Positions 10,594 through 20,478 of a DNA stretch of 64,000 nt are shown here, one piece after another. Numbering within the stretch: the stretch's first letter is position 1; every line of letters begins with the position of its first letter. Both the position numbers and the translations under genes were made by a program. The DNA is from Dipteris shenzhenensis (Eukaryota > Polypodiophyta > Polypodiopsida > Gleicheniales). Below the pieces are notes generated by a model, which was given only the letters and a program-made list of their open reading frames with translations, did no database searches and was not told where the DNA came from. The DNA lies in NCBI GenBank assembly GCA_047967505.1, contig CM106541.1. One strand, given 5' to 3'.

Positions 10594-11485
10594 AATGAGC
10601 ACAAATGGAGACAATGTACTTGCACACAAGCATCTTGAGGTGTCTATGGACACACTTCTAGAGGAGTCTACAAATATACATCCTAAGGGCATTCCAAGCC
10701 CACAAGATGGTGTAGTGTCTAAAGAGGCCAATTTGGATGAGCAATGAGCAACGAGAGATGCTTGGAAGGGAGGGATTACATGTGTTGGCCATAGGTCTTG
10801 GTGGATGACGATACCACCATGCAAGGAGAGCCACTATCTCTTTGATAAGTGGTCAAGCTTTGTATGAGTGAGTTCATAAGAAACACCCTATTTCTTCAAA
10901 GTGGGCACATTGCTAGAAATAAGTACTCACAACCCAAGTTATCTAATCTATAACACACGGCTCTTGCACACATTCTACTCCAACAATTCATAGAATTTGA
11001 AGGAACATGTCAAACAATCAACAAATTCCCATGCACTTCATCTAGCAAGTGTATGTACACAATGTCTTACATCAACGTGTAGACTGGGACCGATAAACAC
11101 CACTTGTTGCACACAAGAAAAGGATATCCCGTTAGGCACAAGTGAGCAATGACTGAGAATAGAGAACGGACATCTCAAAGGCCTCATGTATTGACTCCAT
11201 AGGCACATAATGACCTTATTGACCTAGCAATGTCTTCCATACCTCTCCGTCAATAGGGTGTTATTGTTGAGGACATGCAAGTTGATATTTCAAAACAAGC
11301 CAAAGAGATTGAGGACTTACGAGCATGTGTCCACACACTAGAGGTGCAGCTCTTGTGATACAAAACAAATTTTAGGAACTTAGATGCGGAAGATGATGTT
11401 GATACTTTTGATATTGCGGACTTGACCAATCTGGATAGCCATGGTGTAGGACCTAGCTCTATCCCTATCACATTTGTCCATTGAG
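10594..11485 (+). pseudogene. Unidentified transposon-like ORF remnant with coiled-coil end
   Basis: From the ATG at 10594 the frame reads MSTNGDNVLAHKHLEVSMDT for about 50 codons before a TGA. After heavily broken sequence, a second stretch (about 11268-11485) reads VDISKQAKEIEDLRACVHTL, a helical segment, followed by an acidic NLDAEDDVDTFDIADLTNLD tail and a stop. Family not recognised. It follows the kinase-like remnant on the same strand and may belong to the same element. Confidence 0.35.
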
Positions 11486-11699
11486 ATATGTTTCACACAA
11501 ATCTATTATATGAGACATTCTATTGTGCATATGTGTATCTGGAATGCAATTTTGTAAAGGTGATCTTGAATTACATTAAGTTCTCTTTTTCAAGATTTAT
11601 ATGCAATGCAATGTTGTAATCTTGGTGCGTGTGTAAAGCACAGTCTATTATTTATTAAAACCATTAAGAAAGTAAACCAGATACATGTCTCAAGATGTT

Positions 11700-12960
11700 A
11701 TAGCCCTTAACCCTAAGAGGAAATATATCCTCTTTTATGTGTTCTCTTAAAAATGTTTTCATCTTCTACTTATTTGTGCTCGTTTTTCTTCTCTTACTTG
11801 CACTCACTTTGCCTTTTCCCTTGCTTGTGTCCTCCTTATATTCTTCTTGCTTTGTAGGCCCTTGCATTTCCTTAGGTGTTTCCTTCTCATCTATTCCACA
11901 TTTGCATGAGGTCAATAGAATCCTCTATAATCTCCCGATCATAGACTTATCTTCATCTTAGGGATCCATGTCATTACCATCTTGGGTGCTAGGGACAAGA
12001 TATGCTCCAAGGAGCATGCCAACATCAATAGGAGGTCCACAATATTGCAGTGTTGGAGTTATGGCTATTCCAAATATGTTATTGGAGCTTGTTCAGTGGG
12101 GGCCATTCAAGAGAAAGATGTATCTACAAAATGCAAGACAACGTCACAAAATTTGAGAACTTTTCATTTCAATGTTAAACACAATAGAAAGACTTGGGAA
12201 ATGGGGATTATAGAAACACATTATAGCAATGGACACTCCACTTTTTTCCAACACACAAATCTTCTCCAAGATGATATTGGCATTAGGCATTATAAGAATA
12301 CAGTGAAGTATACATGCACTAGAATTAAATGACCATAATTCACCACAAAAGCGTACAAGTCATACAAGATAAATATGAGCATATGTGATCTTTTGTCACT
12401 TAATATATTCTCATATCCATCCCCTGACATTTGTGCACAACATTGTATATACAGTCAACACCGGTAGGATATCATCAATCTCTTTGACTTCACTATTCTC
12501 ATTGAGTAGCTCAAGCTCATCATCTTCTTTACTAAATGCACCCTCAGCAACAAATTCTATAGAAAAGCATTGTTCAACAATTCTCATTGCATTGATTCAC
12601 TTGCTACCCTTGCTACAACATTAAACCCTTTCAAGAGTAACAGATTTCCAAAGCAATAAACCAAATCCATAGCTCTTGATGGATTTAACCAATTGCATCT
12701 CTTTGAATGAATAAAATCATATACACTCTAATTTTTCTCAGATGCATCTGATGATGTAGCAATAGAGAGCGCACATGTTGCAACATGCTACAATTCCAAA
12801 GTCACTCCATTCTTCCACCAAATAGGTGCAACACCATCATCTTAATAGCATCAATATGCCAAGGATCACCAAAAGAGCCTTCACGGTTCATATACTTCAC
12901 TCGTTGTTAGTAGGCCAATTTGCCTTACTCACCTAGAAGCAAGTTTGGACAAACCTCCTG
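11700..12960 (-). pseudogene. hAT-superfamily transposase remnant (C-terminal dimerisation region)
   Basis: The minus strand near 12810-12650 reads WWKNGVTLELQHVATCALSI, SSDASEKN, YDFIHSKRCNWLNPSRAMD, LVYCFGNLLLL. This is the order seen in hAT C-terminal dimerisation domains (W..., SxSxxERNxS, HSKxRNxL, LVYxxxNLxL). An acidic tail follows (FSKEDDELELLNENSEVKEI). Further downstream on the same strand (12330-11700) another broken reading, FNIEMKSSQILWRCLAFCRY to FLREHIKEDIFPLRVKG, may be unrelated. Stops replace expected Q or R codons. Confidence 0.6.
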
Positions 12961-13107
12961 AAAGTTACGACTTTCGAAATATTTTAGAGAAAGTGTCGAT
13001 ACTCTCCAAGAACATTGTTCCCTTGGGAGTAATGCACATTACATTTATCAAACACTCTAGCCTACTTACTAGTCCATCCATTTGCATTTAAGAGAACTTA
13101 GTTGGGA

Positions 13108-13111
<4 letters not shown>

Positions 13112-13197
<86 letters not shown>

Positions 13198-13216
13198 CTA
13201 TGTATCTATATATATG
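13112..13216 (+). repeat. (CT)n then (TCTA)n compound microsatellite
   Basis: A long CT tract passes into TCTA tetranucleotides and a TATATATG end. Confidence 0.97.
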
Positions 13217-13221
13217 TAATC

Positions 13222-13592
13222 CCAAGGAAGCCTAGTATAGCCTTCACTCATAATGTGATCCAGATTAACTGAATTAAAGTCATCAACTATTACCAATCAT
13301 CACATTAATTAAACTTAAATTCATTTTACATTTGAAGGTATAAATACTACTGTGTGTATGCACATATAAATATAAATAAATTCTCTCTCTCTCTCTCTCT
13401 CATCCCAAGGAAGCCCTAGTAATGTGATCTAGATTACTTGAATTAAAGTCATCAACTACTATAACCAATCATCACATTAATTAATCTTAATTTACATTTG
13501 AAGGTATAAATACTATTGTGTGTGTGTGTGTGTGTGTCCGTGCACGTGCGTGCATGTGTGTGTGTGTGTGTGTGTGTGCGTGTGTGTGTGTA
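13222..13592 (+). repeat. Tandem duplication of a unit plus (CT)n and (TG)n
   Basis: CCCAAGGAAGCC...AAAGTCATCAACTA...TTTGAAGGTATAAATACTA occurs twice (about 13222-13352 and 13406-13518). The copies are separated by a short CT tract and followed by GT-rich tracts; the second TG tract (13517-13592) is the insertion site of the next element. Confidence 0.9.
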
Positions 13593-13641
13593 TTGTTAAA
13601 GCACATGGACTCAGCTCTCCTATGGATGCTAATCTACTCTA

Positions 13642-13980
13642 GAACAGCTACCGCACGCCTCGTAGTCCATCCCACAAAACCCCTCAGGATAATATCCGCC
13701 TGAAAAATGACAACGATATGGCATGGGGCAAGGCAGAGATCGAGTTGAGATTGTGTGCGAACCCATGAACAAATATGGATTGAATGAACCCATGCGATTC
13801 TTGAGCATAAAGAAAATCCGCGAATTGATGAACCCAAATGATCTTCAGCAAAATGAAGCAGTAACGTACCGTGCGGCAGTAGGTGGTGGCGAGTCCAGCA
13901 CCCCAACCGCCGAGCTGGAAGGACCACTTAGTCATGGAATCTCCAAAGAGGACGAAAGAGGGTCGAGGATGAGAGGCCAT
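13642..13980 (-). pseudogene. Captured GDSL esterase/lipase fragment, two exons
   Basis: Exon 1 (13980-13870) starts at an ATG and reads MASHPRPSFVLFGDSMTKWS, then QLGGWGAGLATTYCRT. FGDS is the block-I nucleophile motif of SGNH/GDSL hydrolases, and GGWGAxLAxxYxR is typical of the plant CPRD49/IAH1-like group. A 170-bp GT-AG intron (13869-13700) follows in phase 0. Exon 2 continues ADIILRGFVGWTTRRAVAVL, again as in the family (ADIxLRGYxGxNTRxALxxL), and is cut at 13642 where LTR sequence resumes. Blocks III and V (catalytic Asn and Asp-His) are missing, so no enzyme can be made. The retained intron means capture was not from spliced mRNA. Confidence 0.88.
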
Positions 13981-14077
13981 GGGAAGGAGGTGAGAAAAGG
14001 AGGAAGAAGTCGTAAATTCGCAACAAAAGGTGGTAATGCAAATGCAAAACGTTAACAAGGGTGGCGGATGAATCCTA
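13981..14077 (-). other. 5' flank of captured GDSL fragment and capture junction
   Basis: This is upstream sequence of the GDSL gene carried along with it. The junction shows GGTGG(CG)GATGAATCCTAA, which is nearly repeated in the LTR at 14095-14112, so the break may have been joined through short homology. Confidence 0.6.
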
Positions 14078-14362
14078 ATACAACACTAATCTAAGGTGGA
14101 TGAATCCTAAGAGTGATCATGATCTATAACTCAAGTCAATTAGGTTCCAAGATAGATTATTAGCTTGGACTCATAAAGAGAATCTTGAGACAGTGCAAAG
14201 TGCTTGATTGATATTACTTCAAATGAACCTCCCTTTTATAGGTGAGGGTACTTACTCCATATGCTTGCTCACATGTGGGATATCTCCTCCATGCCATGTG
14301 GCAGCTTGCCCTTTACTCATACCTTTGCTCTACATGTGCTCATGGCACCACAACTCTCAACA

Positions 14363-14375
14363 CCTCCCCTTGGTG
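14363..14375 (-). promoter_or_regulatory. Polypurine tract
   Basis: CCAAGGGGAGG on the minus strand abuts the 3' LTR start, the usual plus-strand primer position. Confidence 0.85.
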
Positions 14376-14599
14376 CCATGATCCTTTGGCTACTGCAAGG
14401 TGGTCAGATGTGAGTTACAAGATCAAATCCTCCCTTGGGTGCTAACATAGCTACTCACAAGTGGTCAAGTTTGACTTACAAAATATAGGCAAGGTTGGCA
14501 AGGTTTTTTGTTTCTCAATACATTCCATTGATGTCACCTTTTGGCTCATGGTTTGATGAGGATGCTGTGTAGTTGACCTGCTAGTTCTTCAATATGCAA

Positions 14600-15008
14600 T
14601 CTGCTTCCTTGTGTCCTAGCTTCTTGCAATGGTGACACTTTGGTTTGTTCTTTAGTCAGCAGTCACTTTGATAGTGACCCATCCTTCCACAATGGTAGCA
14701 CTTCGTTGACGTTTTAGTGAATGGTGCTTGTTCTTCATTATAGCTATTGCATGTATATGTCGATGCCTTCAACTCTCTTTCTTTTTCAAGAAGAGAGGAT
14801 ACACACTCCTCAAACTTTGGATCTGGCAAATTCTTCAAAGTGGTTGTCAGTGCACTATACTCTATAGGCATGCTTAAAGTGCAATGGGTATGTCTTCTTT
14901 TACAATCTTCCAAATCTTTTGATGCAGCAAGAGATACCTCATTTGTGTAAACTAGGTGTGGAATCCTTCCCCAGTGAACTTCTCAACAGTTGGGGTGTGT
15001 ATTGCCAT
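14600..15008 (-). pseudogene. Copia-like Gag with two CCHC zinc knuckles
   Basis: Starts at ATG 15008 (MAIHTPTVEKFTGEGFHT, then FTQMRYLLLHQKIWKI). After a frame change it continues as LTTTLKNLPDPKFEECVSSL with charged helices. It ends with a knuckle CYHCGRMGHYQSDC (CX2CX4HX4C) and a second one, CHHCKKLGHKEADC, seven codons later. A TAG stands where Trp is usual near the start and a TGA lies between the knuckles, where TGG would fit. It would bind RNA and form particles in an intact element. No pol domain follows. Confidence 0.8.
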
Positions 15009-15019
15009 TACAAAGGTCT

Positions 15020-16222
15020 TACCAGTTGAAGATACTTTAAAATCTAGTAGTGTCTAATTGTATACAAAAAATCTGAGTTGACAAGCGTGTAGAGCTCAAA
15101 AAACCGATTATTTTTCCTTTTTGGAGCATGTGCAAATTCTTTCTAGATTGCAAGTTATACCTTATTGAAGTTCCTCTGAAGAAGAGAAGGCCTTTGTTAA
15201 TGTGGCACACGGATTCACATATAGAATTCTATATTGTGCTTAGCAAGGGTTACTGTGTGCTTAGGTGGTGGTATTAACCTACCCTTAAGCCTTTAATCAT
15301 GGTTTAACTTAACCATAGTTAGTTTGACCCTAACCATGGTGAACTCTTCCATAGTTATTTTGACTAGTGAGTTAACTCAACTCAACCAAGGTTACTTGTG
15401 ATCTGCCATGTGTCAAAATTGTAGGAACCTTATGCAAGAAGAGAGCTTCTCTGCTACGTCACACCGCGGTGAAGAAACGAGGAGATCGTAGGAGATGGCG
15501 TCGCCGTCGCGCAGAGGTGGTGGAGTGTAGGCTTAAGAATTGCATGCTTCTTGTGAGCCGAGAGCAGGAATAGGCATCGTGATGAACTGGAGCAGCCGTT
15601 CGTTGGAGAATCTGTCAGTGGGGTTGTTGCAAGGCATATGGATACTTAGAGTTTGCCGTGAGCGTCGCTCGTTTTGAGGCTTGTAGATGGAGGCTTTTAA
15701 AAGAGCTGGAGTGTTGTTTTAGAAGGTAGGATGCGCTTCTTGGAAGCCCACGTGATTTGATTCCAACTGAGTTGTGGCTATGTTGTGGCTGAGCTACAAG
15801 GTCCAGTTTGTAGTCGAGGGAGATGCAGCTTTGGTCATTGATGATTGTCTGGCAAGCCGCTCCGTTGGGATCACCTTGAAGCTACATGCAGCCAAGGTTG
15901 TTGATGCAAGACTTGCCTACAATCTATGAGCTGCTAAGATCCACTTGTGAGCCGTTTGGAGGTCTCCTAAGGTAGGAGGAGTATATGGAGCTTCTGGGCA
16001 CTGTTGGGGCTCGAATGAGTTTCGTTAAAGGCATTGATGGCGACTGTAGCTAGAGCTCCTACAGACAGTCATTGCTAATGGCTTTGAGCGAGGTGCTATA
16101 GAGAGGTCATATAGAATAGAAAACCTCTCTACATCTCTTGAAAACAGGAAGGACAATAGGATGGATTTCTCTCTCTCTCAATGCTAGAAATCTACATCTA
16201 ATCTAGGAGAGCTAGGACCTAA
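15020..16222 (-). other. Internal leader of the LTR retrotransposon
   Basis: Non-coding stretch between the primer-binding site and gag. It has CCATAGTTAGTTTGACC and AACCAAGG-type motifs near 15300-15400 and a GC-rich part near 15450-15620. I see no gene. Confidence 0.5.
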
Positions 16223-16234
16223 GCTTTGATACCA
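16223..16234 (-). promoter_or_regulatory. Primer-binding site (tRNA-iMet)
   Basis: TGGTATCAAAGC directly after the 5' LTR on the minus strand, one mismatch from the usual TGGTATCAGAGC. Confidence 0.9.
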
Positions 16235-16565
16235 TGTTAAAGCACATGGACCGAGCTCTCCTATGGACACTAATCTACTCTAATAAAACACTAATCTAAG
16301 GTGGATGAATTCTAAGAGTGATCATGATCTATAACTCAAGTCAATTAGGTTCCAAGATAGATTAGCTTAGACTCATAAAAAGAATCTTGAGACAGTGCAA
16401 AGTGCTTGATTGATATTACTTCAAATGAACCTCCCTTTTATAGGCAAGGGTACTTACATCCATATGCTTTCTCACATGTGGAATATCTCCTCCATGCCAT
16501 GTGGCAGCTCGCCCTTTACTCATACCTTTGCTCTACATGTGCTCATGGCACCACAACTCTCAACA
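16235..16565 (-). repeat. 5' LTR, 331 bp
   Basis: On the minus strand it starts TGTTGAGAG and ends GCTTTAACA. It is the uninterrupted form of the LTR at 13594-14362. A TATA-like CCTATAAAAGGG occurs on the minus strand near 16435-16445. Confidence 0.93.
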
Positions 16566-16960
16566 TGTATGTATGTATGTATGTATGTTTGTTTGTATGT
16601 ATGTATGTATGTATGTATGTATGCATGCATGCATTTATCTATGTATGCACAAGTTAATATGATTACGGACTCGTGTACATGTATGCATGTGTCCTTGCAA
16701 GTGTGTATGTCTAGGTGCATGTGAATATGCATCATATGCATTTGCATCTTTGAATGCAGATGGGTGCAATATGTGCACCCATGCACATGTGTCAATTCCA
16801 TCTAGCTTCCACCTTGTCTTTTTCTATGTAAACATACATGTGTGTGTGTGTGCCTGTGTGCATGTGTGCGTGCGTGCGTGCGCATATGCGCACACACATG
16901 TGCATGTGTGTGTGCACGCGCACGCATATACATATAGATATACATAATTACATACGTACA
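16566..16960 (+). repeat. (ATGT)n, (TG)n and TGCG-rich microsatellites
   Basis: ATGT/TTGT tetranucleotides (16566-16635) and alternating TG/CG tracts (16838-16930). This is the far side of the microsatellite that the LTR element entered. The frames here (CMYVCMYV, RTHAHRHTH) are repeat translations. Confidence 0.95.
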
Positions 16961-17045
16961 TATGTAGGTACATACAACTTTGTACAATGCCCACCAAGCC
17001 ACTCTCTCTAGGTCATCTTTAGGAGTCGCTCTCTATACGTAAGGG

Positions 17046-18060
17046 CCAAGGGATAGTGGTTGCTCTCATACAGATCTTCTAAAATGCCAACATCACCGCT
17101 CTGGTTTCTACATTCTCCCTTTTCATCTCCTCCATCATCTGGTCTTTTTCAATGTTCAATGCATTCTACATGTTGCAGAGCCCTTTGTAAAGACCCTCCT
17201 TTTCCTTTCTCTGATATTCAAGGTCCTTTTGCATCATTGCTATTTTCTTGTCCGCAATGTCCCCATTACTTCTAACTTCTTCAAGCCTCTATCTCGGACC
17301 TCCTTGATGCGCTTCTCTACTTCTTCTCTTAGTATACCTTTCCATGTTGACAATTTTTGTAGTGGCCTCGGCTTGCTCTTATGCCTCTGCAAGGCACTTG
17401 CTTGTGCCTCCTCTACCTAGGCTTCTACACCCGCCTTGAGAATTTTCTCAAGTTGCACTGGCTTTGCTGCATCGATGGCTTTCTCTTGTAGAAAAGCCAC
17501 CTTCTAAGACATCTTCTTATCATATTGCTCCAAAATCCCTTTAAGGGTAGATGTCATCATGTGCATTGCAACTCCAACGAAGTGAGATGACATGTGGGAT
17601 TTTCCATCCATGAAATTCTTTAGGTTGGTTATCAGGATCTTGGAGATTGCCCTTGAGAAAGATACATCACGTCCTTTCAGTGTCTAGTGCTGCTTGAACC
17701 TACCAGAACTTCACGATTCCTCTTGTATCAGGAAAAGAAGTGCATTGTCTTCTTCGGCACATCTTAGAGGTCTGTTGGCAAGCTAGAAAGCTTGACTACA
17801 CCATTTTTACTAATCTGACTGTTGGGGTATACATCTAGAATATCCTATCTCTTCCATTGCTTCTCGAAGAAGTGTTCCTACAAATTACCTCTAGGAATTC
17901 CTAGAGCATTTTCAATCATGCTTTTAGTAATGGTAATCTTCTGACCTTGATAGACTATTTGCCCCTCCTTCACATTCACCTCCTTCACCAACTTGGTGAA
18001 TTTGTTGAGAGCATCCAAATTGGGCTTTTAAAGAGCGAATGAGGAGCTCCCATATGTCAT
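17046..18060 (-). pseudogene. Coiled-coil ORF family E, copy 1
   Basis: From ATG 18060 the minus strand reads MTYGSSSFAL, then LDALNKFTKLVKEVNVKEGQ and ITITKSMIENALGIPRGNL. A middle part follows (YLSRAISKILITNLKNFMDG), then a long helical region (LEKILKAGV, REEVEKRIKEVRDRGLKKLE, LNIEKDQMMEEMKRENVETR). About ten stops interrupt it, many as TAG where Q is likely. The end matches the start of the plus-strand ORF at 53440 (NALNIENQMMEELKGENAET). The N-terminal 'G-x-I-x-x-ALGIPRG' pattern recalls plant transposon-encoded proteins, but I cannot name the family. Confidence 0.5.
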
Positions 18061-18299
18061 GATTTTAAGCTCAAGGGAGGGGAGTGCTACAAAGGGGGAG
18101 AAAAGATTGTGTGAGGAGGTCCTGGACTATGCAAGGTCCATTACGAGATGGGATAGAAGTTGCAAGAAGAGTGCAAGGGATATAGAAATGGTCGACGGGG
18201 ATAGAAGTTATAGGAAGAGTGCAAGGGAGATAGAAATGGTCATGATGGATAGAAGACTGAAACAGTTAAGGGAATGGAATAGCGGAGCCTTAAGTTTGT

Positions 18300-18920
18300 A
18301 GCCCAACTACACTATCAAGGTGAGAGCCACCACGGTGGTTGGCTTGAATTTTGATTAATTCAAGGCGGTAGTACTATCTTGCATGGTAATGAGTGATTAG
18401 AGTGGTGGCTTCTAAGATTACCAGCCATGTCTATGGTGGAGGCTAAGATTCCACTGGGCTGGCAGTTAATTACCAACCACCGCAATGGCCCACAATTACT
18501 CACCTTCTAGCTATCACCACTGGGCTTGCATGCATGATTGCTACGAGTGCTGTAAATTACCAGTCACTAGGCTTGCATGCTCAGTAGAGTACTAGAGTGC
18601 ATGGTAATAAGTGATTAGAGGTGATTAGTCTTCATGATTTACTTTTGTGGTAATTACTGCCCGGTGGTGGTGGCTCTCATCAACCACATCTGTGGCCACC
18701 GACCTAGTAGCATAGCAGTTAATTACTAGCCACTGCAGTGGCCTTTAGTTACTCACCTACATGCATGATTACTATGAGTGCAATAAATCATCAGTCACTG
18801 GGCTTGCATGCTCAGTAGAGTACTAGATTGCATAGTAATGAGTGATTAGAGGTGATTAATCATGATTACTAGCTCATCTCAGGTGATGCCTAAGATTCCA
18901 CCGTGGTGGGCTACAATTAA
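18300..18920. repeat. Palindrome-rich block with two ~240-bp units
   Basis: Segments at about 18466-18630 and 18718-18862 are diverged copies (GTTAATTAC..., CAGTCACT(A/G)GGCTTGCATGCTCAG, TGATTAGAGGTGATTA). Short palindromes are frequent: CCACCACGGTGG, GCCACTGCAGTGGC, CCACCGTGGTGG. A further CCACCATGGTGG lies at about 20454-20465, just beyond the LTR element, so that insertion split this block. Subterminal transposase-binding repeats are a possible explanation. Confidence 0.6.
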
Positions 18921-18941
18921 TATGGATGGAACCTTGGGCTC

Positions 18942-19198
18942 TTACAAAATATGAAGAGGGGAGAGGGGAAGAGTGGAGATGCGGAGAGAGGGCACAGCTA
19001 GAGAGCACACCACAAATGACTAACTGTACACTAGATTTAGTTGAAAAAATAAAATATATACAAACCCTTTTAGGGTTAGGGTTAGGGGATCTAACCCTTT
19101 CCTTTATAGCACTCTATAAGGTTAGTGCTATGCACATATGATCACATGATGGTGCTATGCACACATGATCACATGATGTTGAGCATGAACTCTCAACA
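18942..19198 (-). repeat. 3' LTR, family C
   Basis: As written on the plus strand it runs from TTACAAAATATG (mutated TGACAAAA) to CTCTCAACA. It contains TTTTAGGGTTAGGGTTAGG, a telomere-like tract, just upstream of the TATA region in the element's orientation. Confidence 0.93.
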
Positions 19199-19286
19199 CC
19201 TTCCCTCAAGATCAACATCATGAAGTAGGCCTTCCCTCAAGATGATGATTCTAGGGAATCAAAGAAGGACTGAGCATTACATTCCA

Positions 19287-19583
19287 TCACACCCCTTTAA
19301 TGGGAATGTCCTTGCTCTGCATCAAACCAAGAGCTAGTCGGTGTTTCTCGAATAGCTCTTTACCGAGTGGTTTGGTAAAGATGTCTACAACATTCTCTTT
19401 GCTATCACAATACTGCAGTGTGATGTCACCAAGTAACACTCTTTCTCTGATGAAGTGCTCTCTAACATCAATGTGCTTTGTCTTGGAGTGATATACTTGA
19501 TTTTTGGCCAATGCTTGAGCCCATTGATTATCACAGTATATTGTTGTTGGCTTTGACTCATCAAAGTAATCTATTTCTAACAA
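19287..19583 (-). pseudogene. Copia RNase H C-terminal fragment
   Basis: About 99 codons open on the minus strand: TTIYCDNQWAQALAKNQVYH, SKTKHIDVREHFIRERVLLG, then NVVDIFTKPLGKELFEKHR. These are the hallmark YCDNxxAxxLxxNPxxHxRTKHIDxxxHxIR and ADxxTKPL motifs at the end of copia Pol. The upstream catalytic part is lost at the palindrome border (about 19606). Confidence 0.93.
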
Positions 19584-19605
19584 TAGTCTTCTGAGCCATA
19601 TAGCA

Positions 19606-19791
19606 TGTAATGCTCAGTCCTTCTTCAATTCCCTAGAATCATCATCTTGAGGGAAGGCCTACTTCATGATGTTGATCTTGAGGGAAGGTTTTGAGCATGA
19701 ATGCTCAACACCTTCCCTCAAGATCAACATCATGAATTAGGCCTTCCCTCAAGATGATGATTCTGGGAATCAAAGAAAGACTGAGCATAAC
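19606..19791. repeat. 186-bp palindrome inside the copia element
   Basis: The arm 19606-19689 (GTAATGCTCAGTCC... CTTGAGGGAAGG) is mirrored at about 19710-19791 (CCTTCCCTCAAG... GACTGAGCATAAC), around a short centre that is itself self-complementary (TTGAGCATGAATGCTCAA). The arms are copies of the element's own Pol-end/polypurine/LTR-start segment (compare 19190-19290). The structure is therefore two polypurine-tract ends joined head to head. Confidence 0.92.
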
Positions 19792-20169
19792 ATTCCATCA
19801 TGGCCTTATCTGTTGATGGTAGCTGCTAAGGTAGAGCCTCCTTTAGTTGTAGGTAGCACAGTATATAGTGGTTCTCTCTCTCTCTCTCTCAAAACTATTA
19901 GGTCTCTCTTTCTCTCAAAAGTACCTATCTCTTTCAGAGTAGTAGCTCTCTCTCTCAATGCAAACCTTAATGGAATGAAGAGAAATCCTCACAAAGAACT
20001 CAAGAAATGAACAGAATGAATAACTCTCAATGGACTCTCGAAGGATATGATGAAAATCTTCTTTCAATGGACGAAATTTTCTCTCAATGGAAGAGAATGG
20101 AACACTCAATCTCTCTCGATCTCTTAATCTCTCAATCACTCTCACAAGAAGGATGGCACCTCAGTGGAA

Positions 20170-20192
20170 GGCAGAACCATGCTCTGATACCA
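20170..20192 (-). promoter_or_regulatory. Primer-binding site (tRNA-iMet)
   Basis: TGGTATCAGAGC abuts the 5' LTR on the minus strand, an exact match to the usual copia site. Confidence 0.95.
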
Positions 20193-20445
20193 TGACAAAA
20201 TATGAAGAGGGGAGAGGAGAAGAGGAGAGAGGGCACATCTAGAGAGCACACCACAAATGACTATCTGTACACTAGATTTAGTTGAAAAAATAGAATATAT
20301 ACAAACCCTTTTAGGGTTAGGGTTAGGGTTAGGGGATCTAACCCTTTCCTTTATAGCACTCTATAAGGTTAGTGTTATGCACATATGATCACGTGATAGT
20401 GCTATGCACACATGATCACATAATGTTGAGCGTGAACTCTCAATA
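20193..20445 (-). repeat. 5' LTR, family C
   Basis: TGACAAAATATG to CTCTCAATA as written (ACA mutated to ATA at the end). The telomere-like tract has one TTAGGG more than in the 3' LTR. Confidence 0.94.
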
Positions 20446-20478
20446 GGCTCTACCCACCATGGTGGCTAAAACTTTATA

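Larger units (their letters stand above)
13594..14362 (-). repeat. 3' LTR with 436-bp insert
   Basis: It matches the 331-bp LTR at 16235-16565 except for an insert at about 13642-14077. Outside the insert the two LTRs differ at roughly a dozen positions. Confidence 0.92.
13594..16565 (-). mobile_element. Complete non-autonomous LTR retrotransposon, gag only
   Basis: Two LTRs (13594-14362 and 16235-16565) begin TGTTAAAGC and end CTCTCAACA as written on the plus strand. A perfect 5-bp target duplication TGTAT flanks the element (13589-13593 and 16566-16570). On the minus strand a primer-binding site TGGTATCAAAGC follows the right-hand (5') LTR, and a polypurine CCAAGGGGAGG precedes the left-hand (3') LTR. 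The 1.9-kb interior has a copia-like gag but no protease, integrase or RT, so it must have moved with help from another element. The 3' LTR is enlarged by a captured gene fragment. Confidence 0.93.
18942..20445 (-). mobile_element. Complete but internally deleted Ty1/copia element
   Basis: LTRs at 18942-19198 and 20193-20445, flanked by a perfect 5-bp target duplication GGCTC (18937-18941 and 20446-20450). On the minus strand the 5' LTR (right) is followed by TGGTATCAGAGC, the standard iMet primer site, and the 3' LTR (left) is preceded by TTGAGGGAAGG, a polypurine tract. Only 994 bp lie between the LTRs: a leader, a palindrome and the C-terminal RNase H end. gag, protease, integrase and RT are deleted. 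The same family occurs at 60976-62045. Confidence 0.95.

Noticed and set aside
13684-14058. GDSL reading started at MLTFCICITTF upstream
   Set aside because: The family starts near the MASHPRPSF methionine; the upstream part is flanking DNA, and the frame after CRT is intron.
16406-16947. ORFs rich in CMYVCMYV or RTHAHRHTHTH
   Set aside because: Translations of ATGT and TG microsatellites and of LTR sequence.
19060-20340. Interstitial telomere or chromosome end
   Set aside because: The TTAGGG/CCCTAA units are only three or four copies and sit at fixed positions inside LTRs.
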